Positions 52,162 to 61,088 of a DNA stretch of 64,000 nt are shown here, piece by piece. The first letter of the stretch is position 1, and the number at the start of each line of letters is the position of its first letter. This stretch comes from an uncultured Duncaniella sp. (GTDB taxonomy: Bacteria; Bacteroidota; Bacteroidia; Bacteroidales; Muribaculaceae): assembly GCA_910577255.1 (NCBI GenBank), contig CAJTMH010000001.1, positions 434,001 to 498,000 on the forward strand. Reading direction: 5' to 3'. The notes under the pieces are model-generated. The model did no database searches, was not told the DNA's origin, and worked only from the letters and a program-made list of their open reading frames with translations. Made by a program: the position numbers and the translations under genes.

Positions 52162-52644
52162 TTAGAAAGACTCATCCCAAATCACTGGAGTATCGCGAGT
52201 CGATTTTTTGACATCGATAAGACGTTGATTTGACGAACCACGGAACAGTAATTTAACATCGCGCAGGTCCTCCATGAAACGGCCATCGACCAGCACTTCA
52301 ATATAAGGTAACAATGCTGACATACGGCTATCAGCAGCCACCGATTCATAACTATATCCGGTGTAACACCATATAGTTTTACCCAGGGCATCAATCCTCT
52401 TCGCAAGCTCCAAAAGCTCGGAGCACTGAAACATCGGGTCCCCGCCGGTAAAAGTGACATCAAAGTCGTTTTCAATCACCTCAGCCACAATCTCGTCAAT
52501 AGTCATATCTCGGCCGGCTGCCGCATCCCATGACTCCGGATTATGACAACCGGGGCAATGATGTGTGCACCCGGCAAAATAAATCGAAGTCCGCAATCCG
52601 GGGCCATCTACCGACGTACCCCCGACTATATCCATTACTCTCAT
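52162..52644 (-). CDS. nrdG: Anaerobic ribonucleotide reductase activase
   Basis: Radical SAM enzyme that generates the glycyl radical on NrdD. The 160-aa protein is near family length and has CTHHCPGC (Cys26, Cys30, Cys33), the C-x3-C-x2-C [4Fe-4S] ligands, followed by HNPESWD and the FTGGDPMFQ loop. It lies 84 bases after nrdD, with a terminator-like hairpin in between that may lower its expression. Confidence 0.95.
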   Translation of the reverse strand: MRVMDIVGGTSVDGPGLRTSIYFAGCTHHCPGCHNPESWDAAAGRDMTIDEIVAEVIENDFDVTFTGGDPMFQCSELLELAKRIDALGKTIWCYTGYSYESVAADSRMSALLPYIEVLVDGRFMEDLRDVKLLFRGSSNQRLIDVKKSTRDTPVIWDESF

Positions 52645-52662
52645 ACAAAAAATTTACACGTG

Positions 52663-52709
52663 AAAAATCCGGTTCCTCATGCATAATCTGGCATGCGCGA
52701 GAAACCGGA
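52663..52709 (-). terminator. Attenuator-like hairpin between nrdD and nrdG
   Basis: TCCGGTT (52668-52674) pairs with AACCGGA (52703-52709), extended by CTC/GAG pairs. On the minus strand a run of five T follows (complement of 52663-52667). It sits between two functionally coupled genes, so partial termination is likely. Confidence 0.65.
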
Positions 52710-52728
52710 ATTTGTTATATTGCACCTA

Positions 52729-54936
52729 TTATTTATGCACGATCCTATCCTTCAATTCCGCCAGTTTGGCATTATTCCAACGGTCGGTGGTGCCAACCAG
52801 ATAGCCGGTTATGCGCTGCAGACAGTCAATGTTGTGGCTATGGCAGTGAGGGCACTCTGAAAGGTTTTCCTGAGCATCTTCATATCCACAGTCCATACAT
52901 CTGTTTCGGTTATGGTTCACTGAACAATATCCGATGTTGTGCTTATCCATCAGATCGACTATATCACTGATTGCTTTCGGATTATGTGTGGCATCACCAT
53001 CAATTTCCACATAGAAGATATGTCCACCGCCTGTAAGTTCATGATAAGGAGCCTCGATTTTGGCTTTGTGTCGAGGAGTACAGTGATAGTAAACCGGGAC
53101 GTGGTTGGAGTTTGTATAGTAAATCTTATCGGTAATTCCGGGGATTACACCGAACGAGCGGCGGTCACGTGATGTGAACTTACCTGAAAGCCCCTCTGCA
53201 GGAGTGGCAAGGACAGAGAAATTATGCTGATATTTCTCACTGTAATCGTTCACACGCGAACGCATGTGTGACACGATCTTCAGGCCCAGTTTCTGCGCCT
53301 CCTCACTTTCTCCGTGATGCTTGCCCACCAAGGCTATCAGACATTCTGCCAGCCCGATAAAACCAATTCCAAGTGTACCCTGGTTAATCACACTTTCTAT
53401 AGTGTCATTGGGGCCAAGCTTCTCTGCTCCGTTCCACAAGCGTGACATAAGTAACGGGAATTGCTTCACCATGGCAGTCTTCTGGAAATTGAAGCGGTCG
53501 CATAGTTGACGAGCTGTTATGTCGAGCACCTCATCAAGCTTGCTGAAGAACTTTGCTATGCGCTCTTCCTTATCTATAATGTTCATGCACTCGATGGCAA
53601 TACGCACGATATTTATGGTAGAGAAGCTCAAGTTGCCACGGCCGATAGAAGTCTTTTCGCCAAAACGATTCTCAAAAACCCTGGTGCGGCACCCCATCGT
53701 GGCCACCTCATATTTATATCGTTCAGGGTCATTTGCATCCCACTTTTCGTGCTGATTGAATGTCGCGTCAAGATTCACAAAATTCGGGAAGAAACGGCGC
53801 GCAGTGACTTTACATGCCAACTGGTAAAGGTCGTAGTTTCTGTCTTCGGGAAGATAGCTTACGCCTCGCTTCTTTTTCCATATCTGAATGGGAAAAATAG
53901 CTGTGGCACCATTACCCACTCCCTCGTATGTCGAGTTGAGAAGTTCGCGAATGATACAACGTCCTTCTGCCGATGTGTCAGTACCATAATTTATAGAGCT
54001 GAACACCACCTGATTGCCACCACGCGAATGTATGGTATTCATGTTATGAATGAATGCCTCCATAGCCTGGTGTACACGGCTAACGGTCTGATTTATGGCA
54101 TGCTGCTTCCAACGGCTCTCACCTTCTAACCCTGCGAGGTCAACCTTAACATAGTCAGCAATCTCAGCTTCGTAAAGATGCGACAAATCGCTTCCTGTGA
54201 GGTTTTCAAGCTTCTTTACCTCCTCAATATACGATGAGCGCACGAAAGGTGCAAGGTAAAAATCAAAAGCCGGAATAGCTTGGCCTCCATGCATTTCATT
54301 CTGGGCAGTCTCCAGAGAAATACAGCCGATGATACTTGCGGTCTCAATACGTTTTGCGGGACGCGATTCCCCATGGCCGGCGATAAAACCATATTTCAAG
54401 ATACGGTCAAGAGGGTGCTGCACACATGTCAGGCTCTTTGTTGGGTAATAATCCTTGTCGTGAATATGAAGATATCCACTCTGAACAGCTTCGCGAGCCT
54501 CTGCTGAAAGCAGGTAATCATCAACAAACGGTTTTGTGGTTTCGCTGGCAAATTTCATCATCATTCCTGCCGGCGAATCGGTGTTCATGTTCGCGTTTTC
54601 ACGTGTGATATCATTATTCTTCGCCTCGATAATTTCGAGGAACATATCACGAGTTTTGGCACGACGAGCAATGGAGCGCTGGTCACGATATGCTATGTAA
54701 CGCTTTGCCACCTCTTTTCGCGATGATTTCATGAGCTCGACTTCTACACGGTCCTGGATCTCTTCAACCGTCATCTGCTCTTGCCCTATCATACCTACTC
54801 GATCTGCGATACGAGAAATCAACGCTTCGTCTTCACCCATTTCAGTGGTGAGCATGGCTTTGCGGATAGCCGCTTTAATCTTTTCTTCATTGTAACCCAC
54901 GATGCGACCATCGCGCTTTACCACCGTCTGTATCAT
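52729..54936 (-). CDS. nrdD: Anaerobic (class III) ribonucleoside-triphosphate reductase
   Basis: Makes dNTPs under anoxia by a glycyl radical. The 735-aa protein begins with an ATP-cone (VVKRDGRIVGYNEEKI...IRKAM), then the catalytic barrel including LTCVQHPLDRIL, GCISLETAQNEMHGGQAIPAFDFYL, GCRTRVFENRFG and a C-terminal zinc site CMDCGYEDAQENLSECPHC. The radical Gly is in RITGYLVGTTDRWN (Gly711). No aerobic reductase is in the window, consistent with an obligate anaerobe. Confidence 0.97.
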   Translation of the reverse strand: MIQTVVKRDGRIVGYNEEKIKAAIRKAMLTTEMGEDEALISRIADRVGMIGQEQMTVEEIQDRVEVELMKSSRKEVAKRYIAYRDQRSIARRAKTRDMFLEIIEAKNNDITRENANMNTDSPAGMMMKFASETTKPFVDDYLLSAEAREAVQSGYLHIHDKDYYPTKSLTCVQHPLDRILKYGFIAGHGESRPAKRIETASIIGCISLETAQNEMHGGQAIPAFDFYLAPFVRSSYIEEVKKLENLTGSDLSHLYEAEIADYVKVDLAGLEGESRWKQHAINQTVSRVHQAMEAFIHNMNTIHSRGGNQVVFSSINYGTDTSAEGRCIIRELLNSTYEGVGNGATAIFPIQIWKKKRGVSYLPEDRNYDLYQLACKVTARRFFPNFVNLDATFNQHEKWDANDPERYKYEVATMGCRTRVFENRFGEKTSIGRGNLSFSTINIVRIAIECMNIIDKEERIAKFFSKLDEVLDITARQLCDRFNFQKTAMVKQFPLLMSRLWNGAEKLGPNDTIESVINQGTLGIGFIGLAECLIALVGKHHGESEEAQKLGLKIVSHMRSRVNDYSEKYQHNFSVLATPAEGLSGKFTSRDRRSFGVIPGITDKIYYTNSNHVPVYYHCTPRHKAKIEAPYHELTGGGHIFYVEIDGDATHNPKAISDIVDLMDKHNIGYCSVNHNRNRCMDCGYEDAQENLSECPHCHSHNIDCLQRITGYLVGTTDRWNNAKLAELKDRIVHK

Positions 54937-55016
54937 TTTTTTTGATTTTTAGCTTTTGGAGGGATTAGTAAGGAGATTAATAAATAATTGTTTGTGATAT
55001 GATAAATTTCACGTCA

Positions 55017-55024
55017 CAAAGGTA
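55017..55024 (-). promoter_or_regulatory. -7 box for nrdD
   Basis: The minus strand reads TACCTTTG, an exact TAnnTTTG match, 80 bases upstream of the nrdD start. Confidence 0.5.
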
Positions 55025-55071
55025 CACACAACATAACAAATACGCAAGACTTTTGTTATTTATTTTTCATC

Positions 55072-55162
55072 AAAGTTTTCTGTTTTGGAAAACTTTTTAG
55101 ATGTCAAAATTATATAAAATGCTATATATCAAATATTTAACATTTCAATTTGGAAAACTTTT
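55072..55162. repeat. AAAGTTTTC half-sites upstream of nrdD
   Basis: AAAGTTTTC (55072-55080) faces GAAAACTTT (55088-55096) as an inverted pair. A second GAAAACTTT lies at 55153-55161 within a 14-base direct repeat TTTGGAAAACTTTT (55084-55097 and 55149-55162). They sit 48-140 bases upstream of the nrdD -7 box and may be regulator sites. Confidence 0.4.
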
Positions 55163-55178
55163 ACACAATACACCCAAT

Positions 55179-55799
55179 CTAAGATTTACAAAAATCTAAA
55201 ACTTCCAAAACATTCCGGATTTCCAAATCAGGCCTTAGCACACCATCATAATTTCCAAAATTATAATGCTGTACATTGTTGCCGGAATCAATCAATCCTA
55301 CAGTCGTCCAACCATATTCATTCGCCCTGACAAAATCTTTTTCAGGATTATCCCCCACATACATATACCGCTCACCGGGATTACGTTCCATTATCTCACG
55401 CATTGCCTTCCCGGTAATCTTGCCTTCGCCATAAACTCCGGATATAAAGATCATATCCTTAGCAATATAGCGATCAAGCCCAAGCGCCGCTATTTTGTTT
55501 CGCTGTGTAACCTCACGACCATCCGTTATCAATCCCAAAGTATGGCCCGCATTTTTCAATGACGCAAGGAGATAAAGGGACATCCAAGGCAACCTGACGT
55601 CAGGGACATGGTTGCGATATATCTCCAACAACACGTCAATTGGTAGCCCTGTGGAATCGAACGCTTCCCGAGGAGAACCCGAATGCAACATTCCAGGGAG
55701 GTATTCCTTCCCGAATATACGTGCTATGGCTCGATAGGCCGAACGCACAAAATCCATCTCCTGGAAAAGAGTATCATCCAGGTCAAAAACGACAACCAT
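55179..55799 (-). CDS. HAD-family hydrolase (pyrimidine 5'-nucleotidase/phosphoglycolate phosphatase-like)
   Basis: A 206-aa haloacid dehalogenase-superfamily phosphatase. Motif I VVFDLDDTLF (nucleophile Asp6, acid Asp8), motif II LITDGR, motif III Lys near KAMRE, motif IV YVGDNPEKDF. The cap is a small alpha-helical type 1 cap, as in nucleotide and phosphoglycolate phosphatases. Substrate unassigned. It follows the Dabb gene by 29 bases. Confidence 0.85.
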   Translation of the reverse strand: MVVVFDLDDTLFQEMDFVRSAYRAIARIFGKEYLPGMLHSGSPREAFDSTGLPIDVLLEIYRNHVPDVRLPWMSLYLLASLKNAGHTLGLITDGREVTQRNKIAALGLDRYIAKDMIFISGVYGEGKITGKAMREIMERNPGERYMYVGDNPEKDFVRANEYGWTTVGLIDSGNNVQHYNFGNYDGVLRPDLEIRNVLEVLDFCKS

Positions 55800-55828
55800 A
55801 GGTCAAGAGGAGAGATATCGGCAAATAA

Positions 55829-56122
55829 CTAAGCAGGAAAATCAACACATGCTCTCAGCTCCTTATGACCGGACAGAATACCGGCTGCCGCCACATGTGC
55901 AGGATGTTTGGCATAGATTTCAACATCAGCCATGGTCGGCACTTCTGCAATAAGCACCACATCCCAATCCTCTGCCGGGTTTTCATTAATTCCCACCTCC
56001 ATTGACTTGAGCACTTCAATCTGTGAGGGAAGCTCCAAAAGTGCGGCTTTGAACTTTTCAGCGACTTCACGGCGCACTTCAGGCGTTCCGGACAATTTAA
56101 ATGTGACGATATGCTTGATCAT
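55829..56122 (-). CDS. Dabb-domain protein
   Basis: A 97-aa protein of the dimeric alpha-beta barrel (Dabb, stress-responsive) type. The sequence starts MIKHIVTFKL and includes NPAEDWDVVLIAEVPTMADVEIYAKHPAHV, with the conserved H-x4-K, D-x-V-L and Y-x2-HP-x-H features of small Dabb enzymes. The frame runs on to 56404, but MIKHIV at 56120-56122 is the family's normal N-terminus; the upstream part is not Dabb-like. A -7 box lies at 56153-56160 on the minus strand. Function unknown. Confidence 0.85.
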   Translation of the reverse strand: MIKHIVTFKLSGTPEVRREVAEKFKAALLELPSQIEVLKSMEVGINENPAEDWDVVLIAEVPTMADVEIYAKHPAHVAAAGILSGHKELRACVDFPA

Positions 56123-56152
56123 ATAAACTCTTGGTTTTAATTTTTTCGGCAT

Positions 56153-56160
56153 CAAAATTA
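56153..56160 (-). promoter_or_regulatory. -7 box for the Dabb gene
   Basis: The minus strand reads TAATTTTG, 31 bases upstream of the Met codon chosen as start, which supports that shorter start. Confidence 0.45.
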
Positions 56161-56331
56161 ATAAATTTTCAGTTAATCGCCCACTCTTTCGCGAGCTATT
56201 TTTCCACTCTCCTCCACCATATCTCAAATTAGGGTCCGATAATCTCCTATGAATGAATGCCATTACAATCCCATCATAAAAACCGTCATATTTTTTAACG
56301 ATAATTTTAACATTTAGCACGGATTTTTCAT

Positions 56332-56339
56332 TATATTTG
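56332..56339 (+). promoter_or_regulatory. -7 box for murB
   Basis: TATATTTG matches TAnnTTTG, 50 bases before ATG 56390. No other promoter is obvious until the end of the murB-ridA unit. Confidence 0.5.
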
Positions 56340-56389
56340 TGGAATGATTTCACACCCCACGTTTGAAATCGCACTTTAACACAACTAAG

Positions 56390-57418
56390 ATGATTACAAC
56401 TCACGATAATTTTGATCTAACTTCACACAACACTTTTGCAATGAAAGTGAAATGTGGATGTTTCATGGAGTATACTTCCCCTGACGATATCCCATTCCTG
56501 CTCTCGACCATAAGGCACGGTGTGGAATGGATTCATATTGGAGGCGGAAGCAACCTTCTCTTCACATCTGATTATCCTGGAGTGGTGCTTCATAGCGCCA
56601 TAAAAGGGATATCCATAACAGAAGAGACACCTGAACATGTATTTGTGAAAGTCGGTGCCGGGGAGAAAATGGACGACTTCATCAAATGGGCATGTGATCA
56701 GCATCTTTGGGGGGTTGAAAATCTGTCAGGAATCCCTGGGGAAGCCGGTGCGGCTGCCGTACAGAACGTCGGGGCTTATGGGATGGAGGCAGCCGATGCC
56801 ATCACAAAAGTATTTGCCTACGACAATGTAAACCGTGAGTTCGTGACCATAGAGAACCGTGACGATATCTGCGAATATGGATACCGCACATCAATCTTCA
56901 AGCAAGAAGAGAAAGGGCGGTATGTGATACATCACGTGGAATTCCGTCTTTCAAAATCTCCGGCACCAAGGATTGGCTATCCGGCGCTCAAACAGAGGTT
57001 TGATGATCAGAAGATGGAGACCTTGACCCCACAGCAAGTGCGTGAAGCCATAATTGAGGTGAGAGACTCTAAATTGCCCGACCCGGCAAAGGTGCCCAGT
57101 GCCGGGAGTTTCTTTAAGAACCCGGTTATCACAGCTGAGCAATTCGAGCATATCAAGGAAGCCGCAAATGGAATAGACGTACCTAATTACAAAATAGACG
57201 AGTCGTATAAAATTCCTGCGGCATGGCTCATAGACCAATGCGGGTGGAAAGGATATACCGAAGGCAACGTTGCCGTATGGCATTTACAACCCCTTGTAAT
57301 CGTCAATCCCGACCGAGAGGCGACCCCTCAGGAGATAATCGAACTCGAACAACGAATCATCACATCTGTAAAAGAAAAATTCGGAATAACATTGCACCCC
57401 GAAGTTGAACACATTTAG
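56390..57418 (+). CDS. murB: UDP-N-acetylenolpyruvoylglucosamine reductase
   Basis: FAD/NADPH enzyme that finishes UDP-MurNAc. From ATG 56390 it is 342 aa. It has an FAD-binding segment HIGGGSNLLFTSDYPGVVLHSAI, a SGIPGEAGAAAVQNVGAYGMEAADAI block, the YGYRTSIFKQ segment (active-site Tyr/Arg region) and the catalytic-Ser loop PSAGSFFKNP. A TTG at 56363 would add nine residues; I prefer the ATG. It heads the murB-murA-relA-like unit. Confidence 0.95.
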   Translation: MITTHDNFDLTSHNTFAMKVKCGCFMEYTSPDDIPFLLSTIRHGVEWIHIGGGSNLLFTSDYPGVVLHSAIKGISITEETPEHVFVKVGAGEKMDDFIKWACDQHLWGVENLSGIPGEAGAAAVQNVGAYGMEAADAITKVFAYDNVNREFVTIENRDDICEYGYRTSIFKQEEKGRYVIHHVEFRLSKSPAPRIGYPALKQRFDDQKMETLTPQQVREAIIEVRDSKLPDPAKVPSAGSFFKNPVITAEQFEHIKEAANGIDVPNYKIDESYKIPAAWLIDQCGWKGYTEGNVAVWHLQPLVIVNPDREATPQEIIELEQRIITSVKEKFGITLHPEVEHI

Positions 57419-57506
57419 CTATTAAAGCATTCTTATGTTATAGTGAGGATTCAACCGCCGGGCTAATCCTCGCCACTGACATATCCACATCATCAACTAT
57501 CTATTT

Positions 57507-58817
57507 ATGAGCACTTACATTATCGAAGGAGGCCATCGCCTCAGTGGGGCAATCAAACCACAGGGAGCTAAAAACGAGGCTCTTCAAGTCATCAGCGCCA
57601 CACTCTTGACATCTGATCCTGTCACCATCCACAATGTGCCCAATATTCTTGATGTACACAACCTCATCAACCTGCTCAAGGCGATGGGTGTAAAAGTCGA
57701 GAAACTCAGCGAAGACACATTCCGCTTCCAGGCTGATGACCTCGATGAAGATTATATCTCGAGCGCGGATTTCGTGGCCCGATGCGCCTCCTTGCGCGGT
57801 TCTGTACTTGTGGTGGGACCGTTGTTAGCTCGCCTCGGCCAAGCCTACTTCGCAAAGCCTGGAGGAGACAAAATCGGACGCCGAAAAGTAGACACACACA
57901 TCACCGGTCTATCAAAGCTCGGTGCGATGATAGCATACAACGAGGAGCGACAAGCCTATTATCTCGTCACTGTAAATGGCCTGAAAGGCTGCTACATGCT
58001 TCTTGACGAGGCATCCGTGACAGGTACCGCCAATATAATAATGGCCGCCGCCTTGGCCGAAGGAACCACGACCATCTACAACGCGGCATGTGAGCCCTAT
58101 GTCCAGCAGCTATGCAAAATGCTCGTAGGCATGGGGGTACGCATCGATGGCATAGGGTCAAATCTCCTGCGCATTACCGGAGTGGAAAAGCTTAGTGGAG
58201 CAGATCACACCATCTTGCCGGACATGATTGAAGTGGGTAGTTTTATCGGCATGGCAGCAATAACCCAAAGCGAGCTTACCATCAGCGATGTGTCATACGA
58301 CAACCTTGGCATCATCCCGGACTCGTTCCGTAAACTCGGCATCAACCTTGAGCGACGCGGAGACGACATCTTCATCCCTTCACAGGATGTATATGAAATA
58401 GAGACAAACCTTGACGGATCAATCCCGACTATCGCGGATGCTCCCTGGCCCGGACTCACACCTGACCTACTCTCAGTGATGCTGGTGACAGCTACACAGT
58501 GCAGAGGCAGTGTGCTCATCCACCAGAAGATGTTTGAAAGCCGCCTGTTCTTCGTGGACCGTCTTATCGATATGGGGGCGCAAATTATGTTGTGTGACCC
58601 ACACAGAGCTGTTGTAATAGGTCTTGACCACCGATTCCCACTCCGCGCCAACAAGATGCACTCACCCGACATCCGTGCAGGCATAGCCATGCTCATAGCA
58701 GCTATGAGTGCCAAGGGCGTATCACAGATTGACAACATCGATCAGATTGACCGCGGCTACCAGGCCATTGACACACGCCTCAACTCCATCGGGGCATGCA
58801 TTCACCGTCGTGACTGA
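57507..58817 (+). CDS. murA: UDP-N-acetylglucosamine enolpyruvyl transferase with Cys-to-Asp active site
   Basis: First committed step of peptidoglycan synthesis: transfers enolpyruvate from PEP to UDP-GlcNAc. The 436-aa inside-out barrel has IKPQGAKNEALQV (Lys22, Asn23), RASLRGSVLVVGPLLARLG, and the mobile loop PGGDKIGRRKVDTHI. That loop carries Asp121 where E. coli MurA has Cys115 (codon GAC at 57867-57869). Asp-type MurAs are active but escape fosfomycin alkylation. It lies 88 bases after murB. Confidence 0.96.
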   Translation: MSTYIIEGGHRLSGAIKPQGAKNEALQVISATLLTSDPVTIHNVPNILDVHNLINLLKAMGVKVEKLSEDTFRFQADDLDEDYISSADFVARCASLRGSVLVVGPLLARLGQAYFAKPGGDKIGRRKVDTHITGLSKLGAMIAYNEERQAYYLVTVNGLKGCYMLLDEASVTGTANIIMAAALAEGTTTIYNAACEPYVQQLCKMLVGMGVRIDGIGSNLLRITGVEKLSGADHTILPDMIEVGSFIGMAAITQSELTISDVSYDNLGIIPDSFRKLGINLERRGDDIFIPSQDVYEIETNLDGSIPTIADAPWPGLTPDLLSVMLVTATQCRGSVLIHQKMFESRLFFVDRLIDMGAQIMLCDPHRAVVIGLDHRFPLRANKMHSPDIRAGIAMLIAAMSAKGVSQIDNIDQIDRGYQAIDTRLNSIGACIHRRD

Positions 58818-58880
58818 TAACCATCACTCTCTCCTCACAGAGTTCTCCCCTATCCTCTCTTTCACATATCTTACCTCACA

Positions 58881-61088
58881 ATGGACGAAAAGTTTTTCAA
58901 ACCCGAGGAAGCATCCCTGCTTCGAAATCTAATCAGGACTTTGCTCCGAGATTCCTCAGAAGTTGCCATGCCGGCTGATTTCCGTAACATAAAGGGAATA
59001 ATAGCTCAGGCAATCGAAAAGCAGACACCCCTCGTGGACCGACATGGCACTAATCAGATAATACACGCATTGGACACATCTGTGGCCTTATGTGAAATGG
59101 TATCACCTGACCGTAATATGATTGTGGCCACAATGATTTACGGATTGTGTTCCACCGGATTCCTTCAGATTGAAGATGTGAAGAAACAATGGGGAGAAGA
59201 TGTGGGCCGTATGGTAAACGGACTGCTGAAAGTGTCAACTCTCTATGGTAAGCAGGGCGTTGTAAAAACCGACAACTTCCGTCGGCTCCTGATGACATTT
59301 GCTGAGGACATAAGGGTGATCATAATAATGATTGTGGAACGTCTCACACTTATGCGTGCCATAAATCATCATCCTGACGAAAAATTTGTCACCGACACGG
59401 CTTTTGAAGCCAACTATCTGTACGCACCACTTGCCCACCGCCTTGGCCTCTACAAGATAAAGAGCGAGCTTGAAGATATGTCTCTGAAATATACCTCACG
59501 TGACACATATACAAAAATAGCACGTGAATTGAAGGAGACAAAAGTGGCACGCGATGCATATATCGCTGATTTCATCGCCCCTCTTAAAGAAAAACTTGAA
59601 AAGACAGGTCTTAACTTTGAGATTAAAGGGCGCACGAAATCCATCTATTCAATCTGGAATAAATTAAGAAAGCAACAGGTCGAACTGTCAGGTATTTACG
59701 ACCTTTTTGCCATACGCATCATTCTGGATGTGCCACTGGAACGCGAAAAAGCTGACTGCTGGAACGTCTACTCTATCGTCGCCGACATGTATACACCTAA
59801 TCCTGTCCGAATGAAGGACTGGCTGTCGATACCTAAAAGTAATGGGTACGAATCACTCCACACCACAGTAAAGGGGCCGGATAACAAATGGGTGGAAGTG
59901 CAGATCAGGACTCGTCGAATGGACCTTGTGGCTGAAAAAGGTCTGGCTGCACACTGGAAATACAAAGGTATCAAGAGTGAAGGCGACCTTGACACGTGGA
60001 TGAACAACATACGCGACATTCTGGAGACAGCCGAAGGCCCGATGGAGTTGATGAAAAACTTCAAGATGGACCTTTATGACAAGGAAGTATTTGTCTTCAC
60101 CCCCAAAGGAGACTTATACAAACTCCCCCTTGGTGCAACCATTCTTGACTTCGCATTCAACATCCATTCAAAGCTTGGATGCACCTGCGTGGGAGGAAAA
60201 GTCAACGGCCGCAACCGCAAACTCAACTACAAGCTGCATTCAGGCGACACAGTGGAAGTGACCACGGCTCCCGGCCAGACACCTAAACAGGACTGGCTCA
60301 ATTTTGTGGTGACGTCAAAAGCCAGAAATAAAATACGCCAGACTCTTAACGAACGTGCCAGCCGTGCAGTTGAACTGGGAAAGGAACTTCTGCAACGCAG
60401 GTGTAAGAACCGCAAGATCGAGCTTGATGAGGGATACCTTATGCGAACCATCAAAAAGATGGGCTATAAAACCGTGACGGATTTCTACCGAGCCATTTCC
60501 GATGAGGTTATCGACGTCAATGACGTGATAACCCAATACGAGATGATGGAAAGCTCCGATAAGAAAATCGAAACGGAAAAAAGAAGCGCCGAAGAATTTG
60601 AACTGATTGAACCTATTGAAAAAAAAGGTGAAGCATCTGACGACATTCTTATAATAGGTGATAACATAAAGGGTATCAATTATCGACTATCTCGTTGCTG
60701 CAACCCGATATATGGTGATGATGTGTTCGGATTTGTCTCGGCAGAAGGAGCTATAAAAATCCACCGCAACGATTGCCCGAACGCCCAACATATACGCTAT
60801 AAATATCCTTACCGTGTAATCCGCACACGATGGTCCGGCAAGGTTGGCAGTCAGTTCGCAGCTACTATAAAAATTGTTGGTAATGATGATATCGGTATCG
60901 TCACAAATATCACCTCCATAATAAATAAGGAGAAGGATGTGGCCCTACGCAACATATCAATCGAATCGCATGACGGAATCTTTTCAGGTTTTCTCGTAAT
61001 CGGTGTCAGCGACACCTCTGCACTTGACAATGTAATAAAGAAAATAAAAACAGTTAAAGGAGTTAAAGATGTACAACGCAGCAATTAA
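58881..61088 (+). CDS. relA: RelA/SpoT homologue with a degenerate hydrolase domain
   Basis: A 735-aa long RSH protein: HD domain region (1-200), synthetase domain (about 240-370; GRTKSIYSIWNKL, SGIYDLFAIRII, SNGYESLHTTV, EVQIRTRRMD, AAHWKYK), TGS (about 405-465; VFTPKGDLYKLPLGATILDFAF), zinc-finger-type CC domain (RLSRCCNPIYGDDV) and ACT (about 655-735). The HD motif is lost: MIYGLCST at 85-92 replaces LLHDxxED, and IVERL (151-155) replaces LADRL. It is therefore predicted to make (p)ppGpp but not degrade it. Confidence 0.92.
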   Translation: MDEKFFKPEEASLLRNLIRTLLRDSSEVAMPADFRNIKGIIAQAIEKQTPLVDRHGTNQIIHALDTSVALCEMVSPDRNMIVATMIYGLCSTGFLQIEDVKKQWGEDVGRMVNGLLKVSTLYGKQGVVKTDNFRRLLMTFAEDIRVIIIMIVERLTLMRAINHHPDEKFVTDTAFEANYLYAPLAHRLGLYKIKSELEDMSLKYTSRDTYTKIARELKETKVARDAYIADFIAPLKEKLEKTGLNFEIKGRTKSIYSIWNKLRKQQVELSGIYDLFAIRIILDVPLEREKADCWNVYSIVADMYTPNPVRMKDWLSIPKSNGYESLHTTVKGPDNKWVEVQIRTRRMDLVAEKGLAAHWKYKGIKSEGDLDTWMNNIRDILETAEGPMELMKNFKMDLYDKEVFVFTPKGDLYKLPLGATILDFAFNIHSKLGCTCVGGKVNGRNRKLNYKLHSGDTVEVTTAPGQTPKQDWLNFVVTSKARNKIRQTLNERASRAVELGKELLQRRCKNRKIELDEGYLMRTIKKMGYKTVTDFYRAISDEVIDVNDVITQYEMMESSDKKIETEKRSAEEFELIEPIEKKGEASDDILIIGDNIKGINYRLSRCCNPIYGDDVFGFVSAEGAIKIHRNDCPNAQHIRYKYPYRVIRTRWSGKVGSQFAATIKIVGNDDIGIVTNITSIINKEKDVALRNISIESHDGIFSGFLVIGVSDTSALDNVIKKIKTVKGVKDVQRSN

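Noticed and set aside
56123..56404. N-terminal extension of the Dabb frame
   Set aside because: The extension is low in domain-like character and would cross a -7 box; the family N-terminus is MIKHIV.
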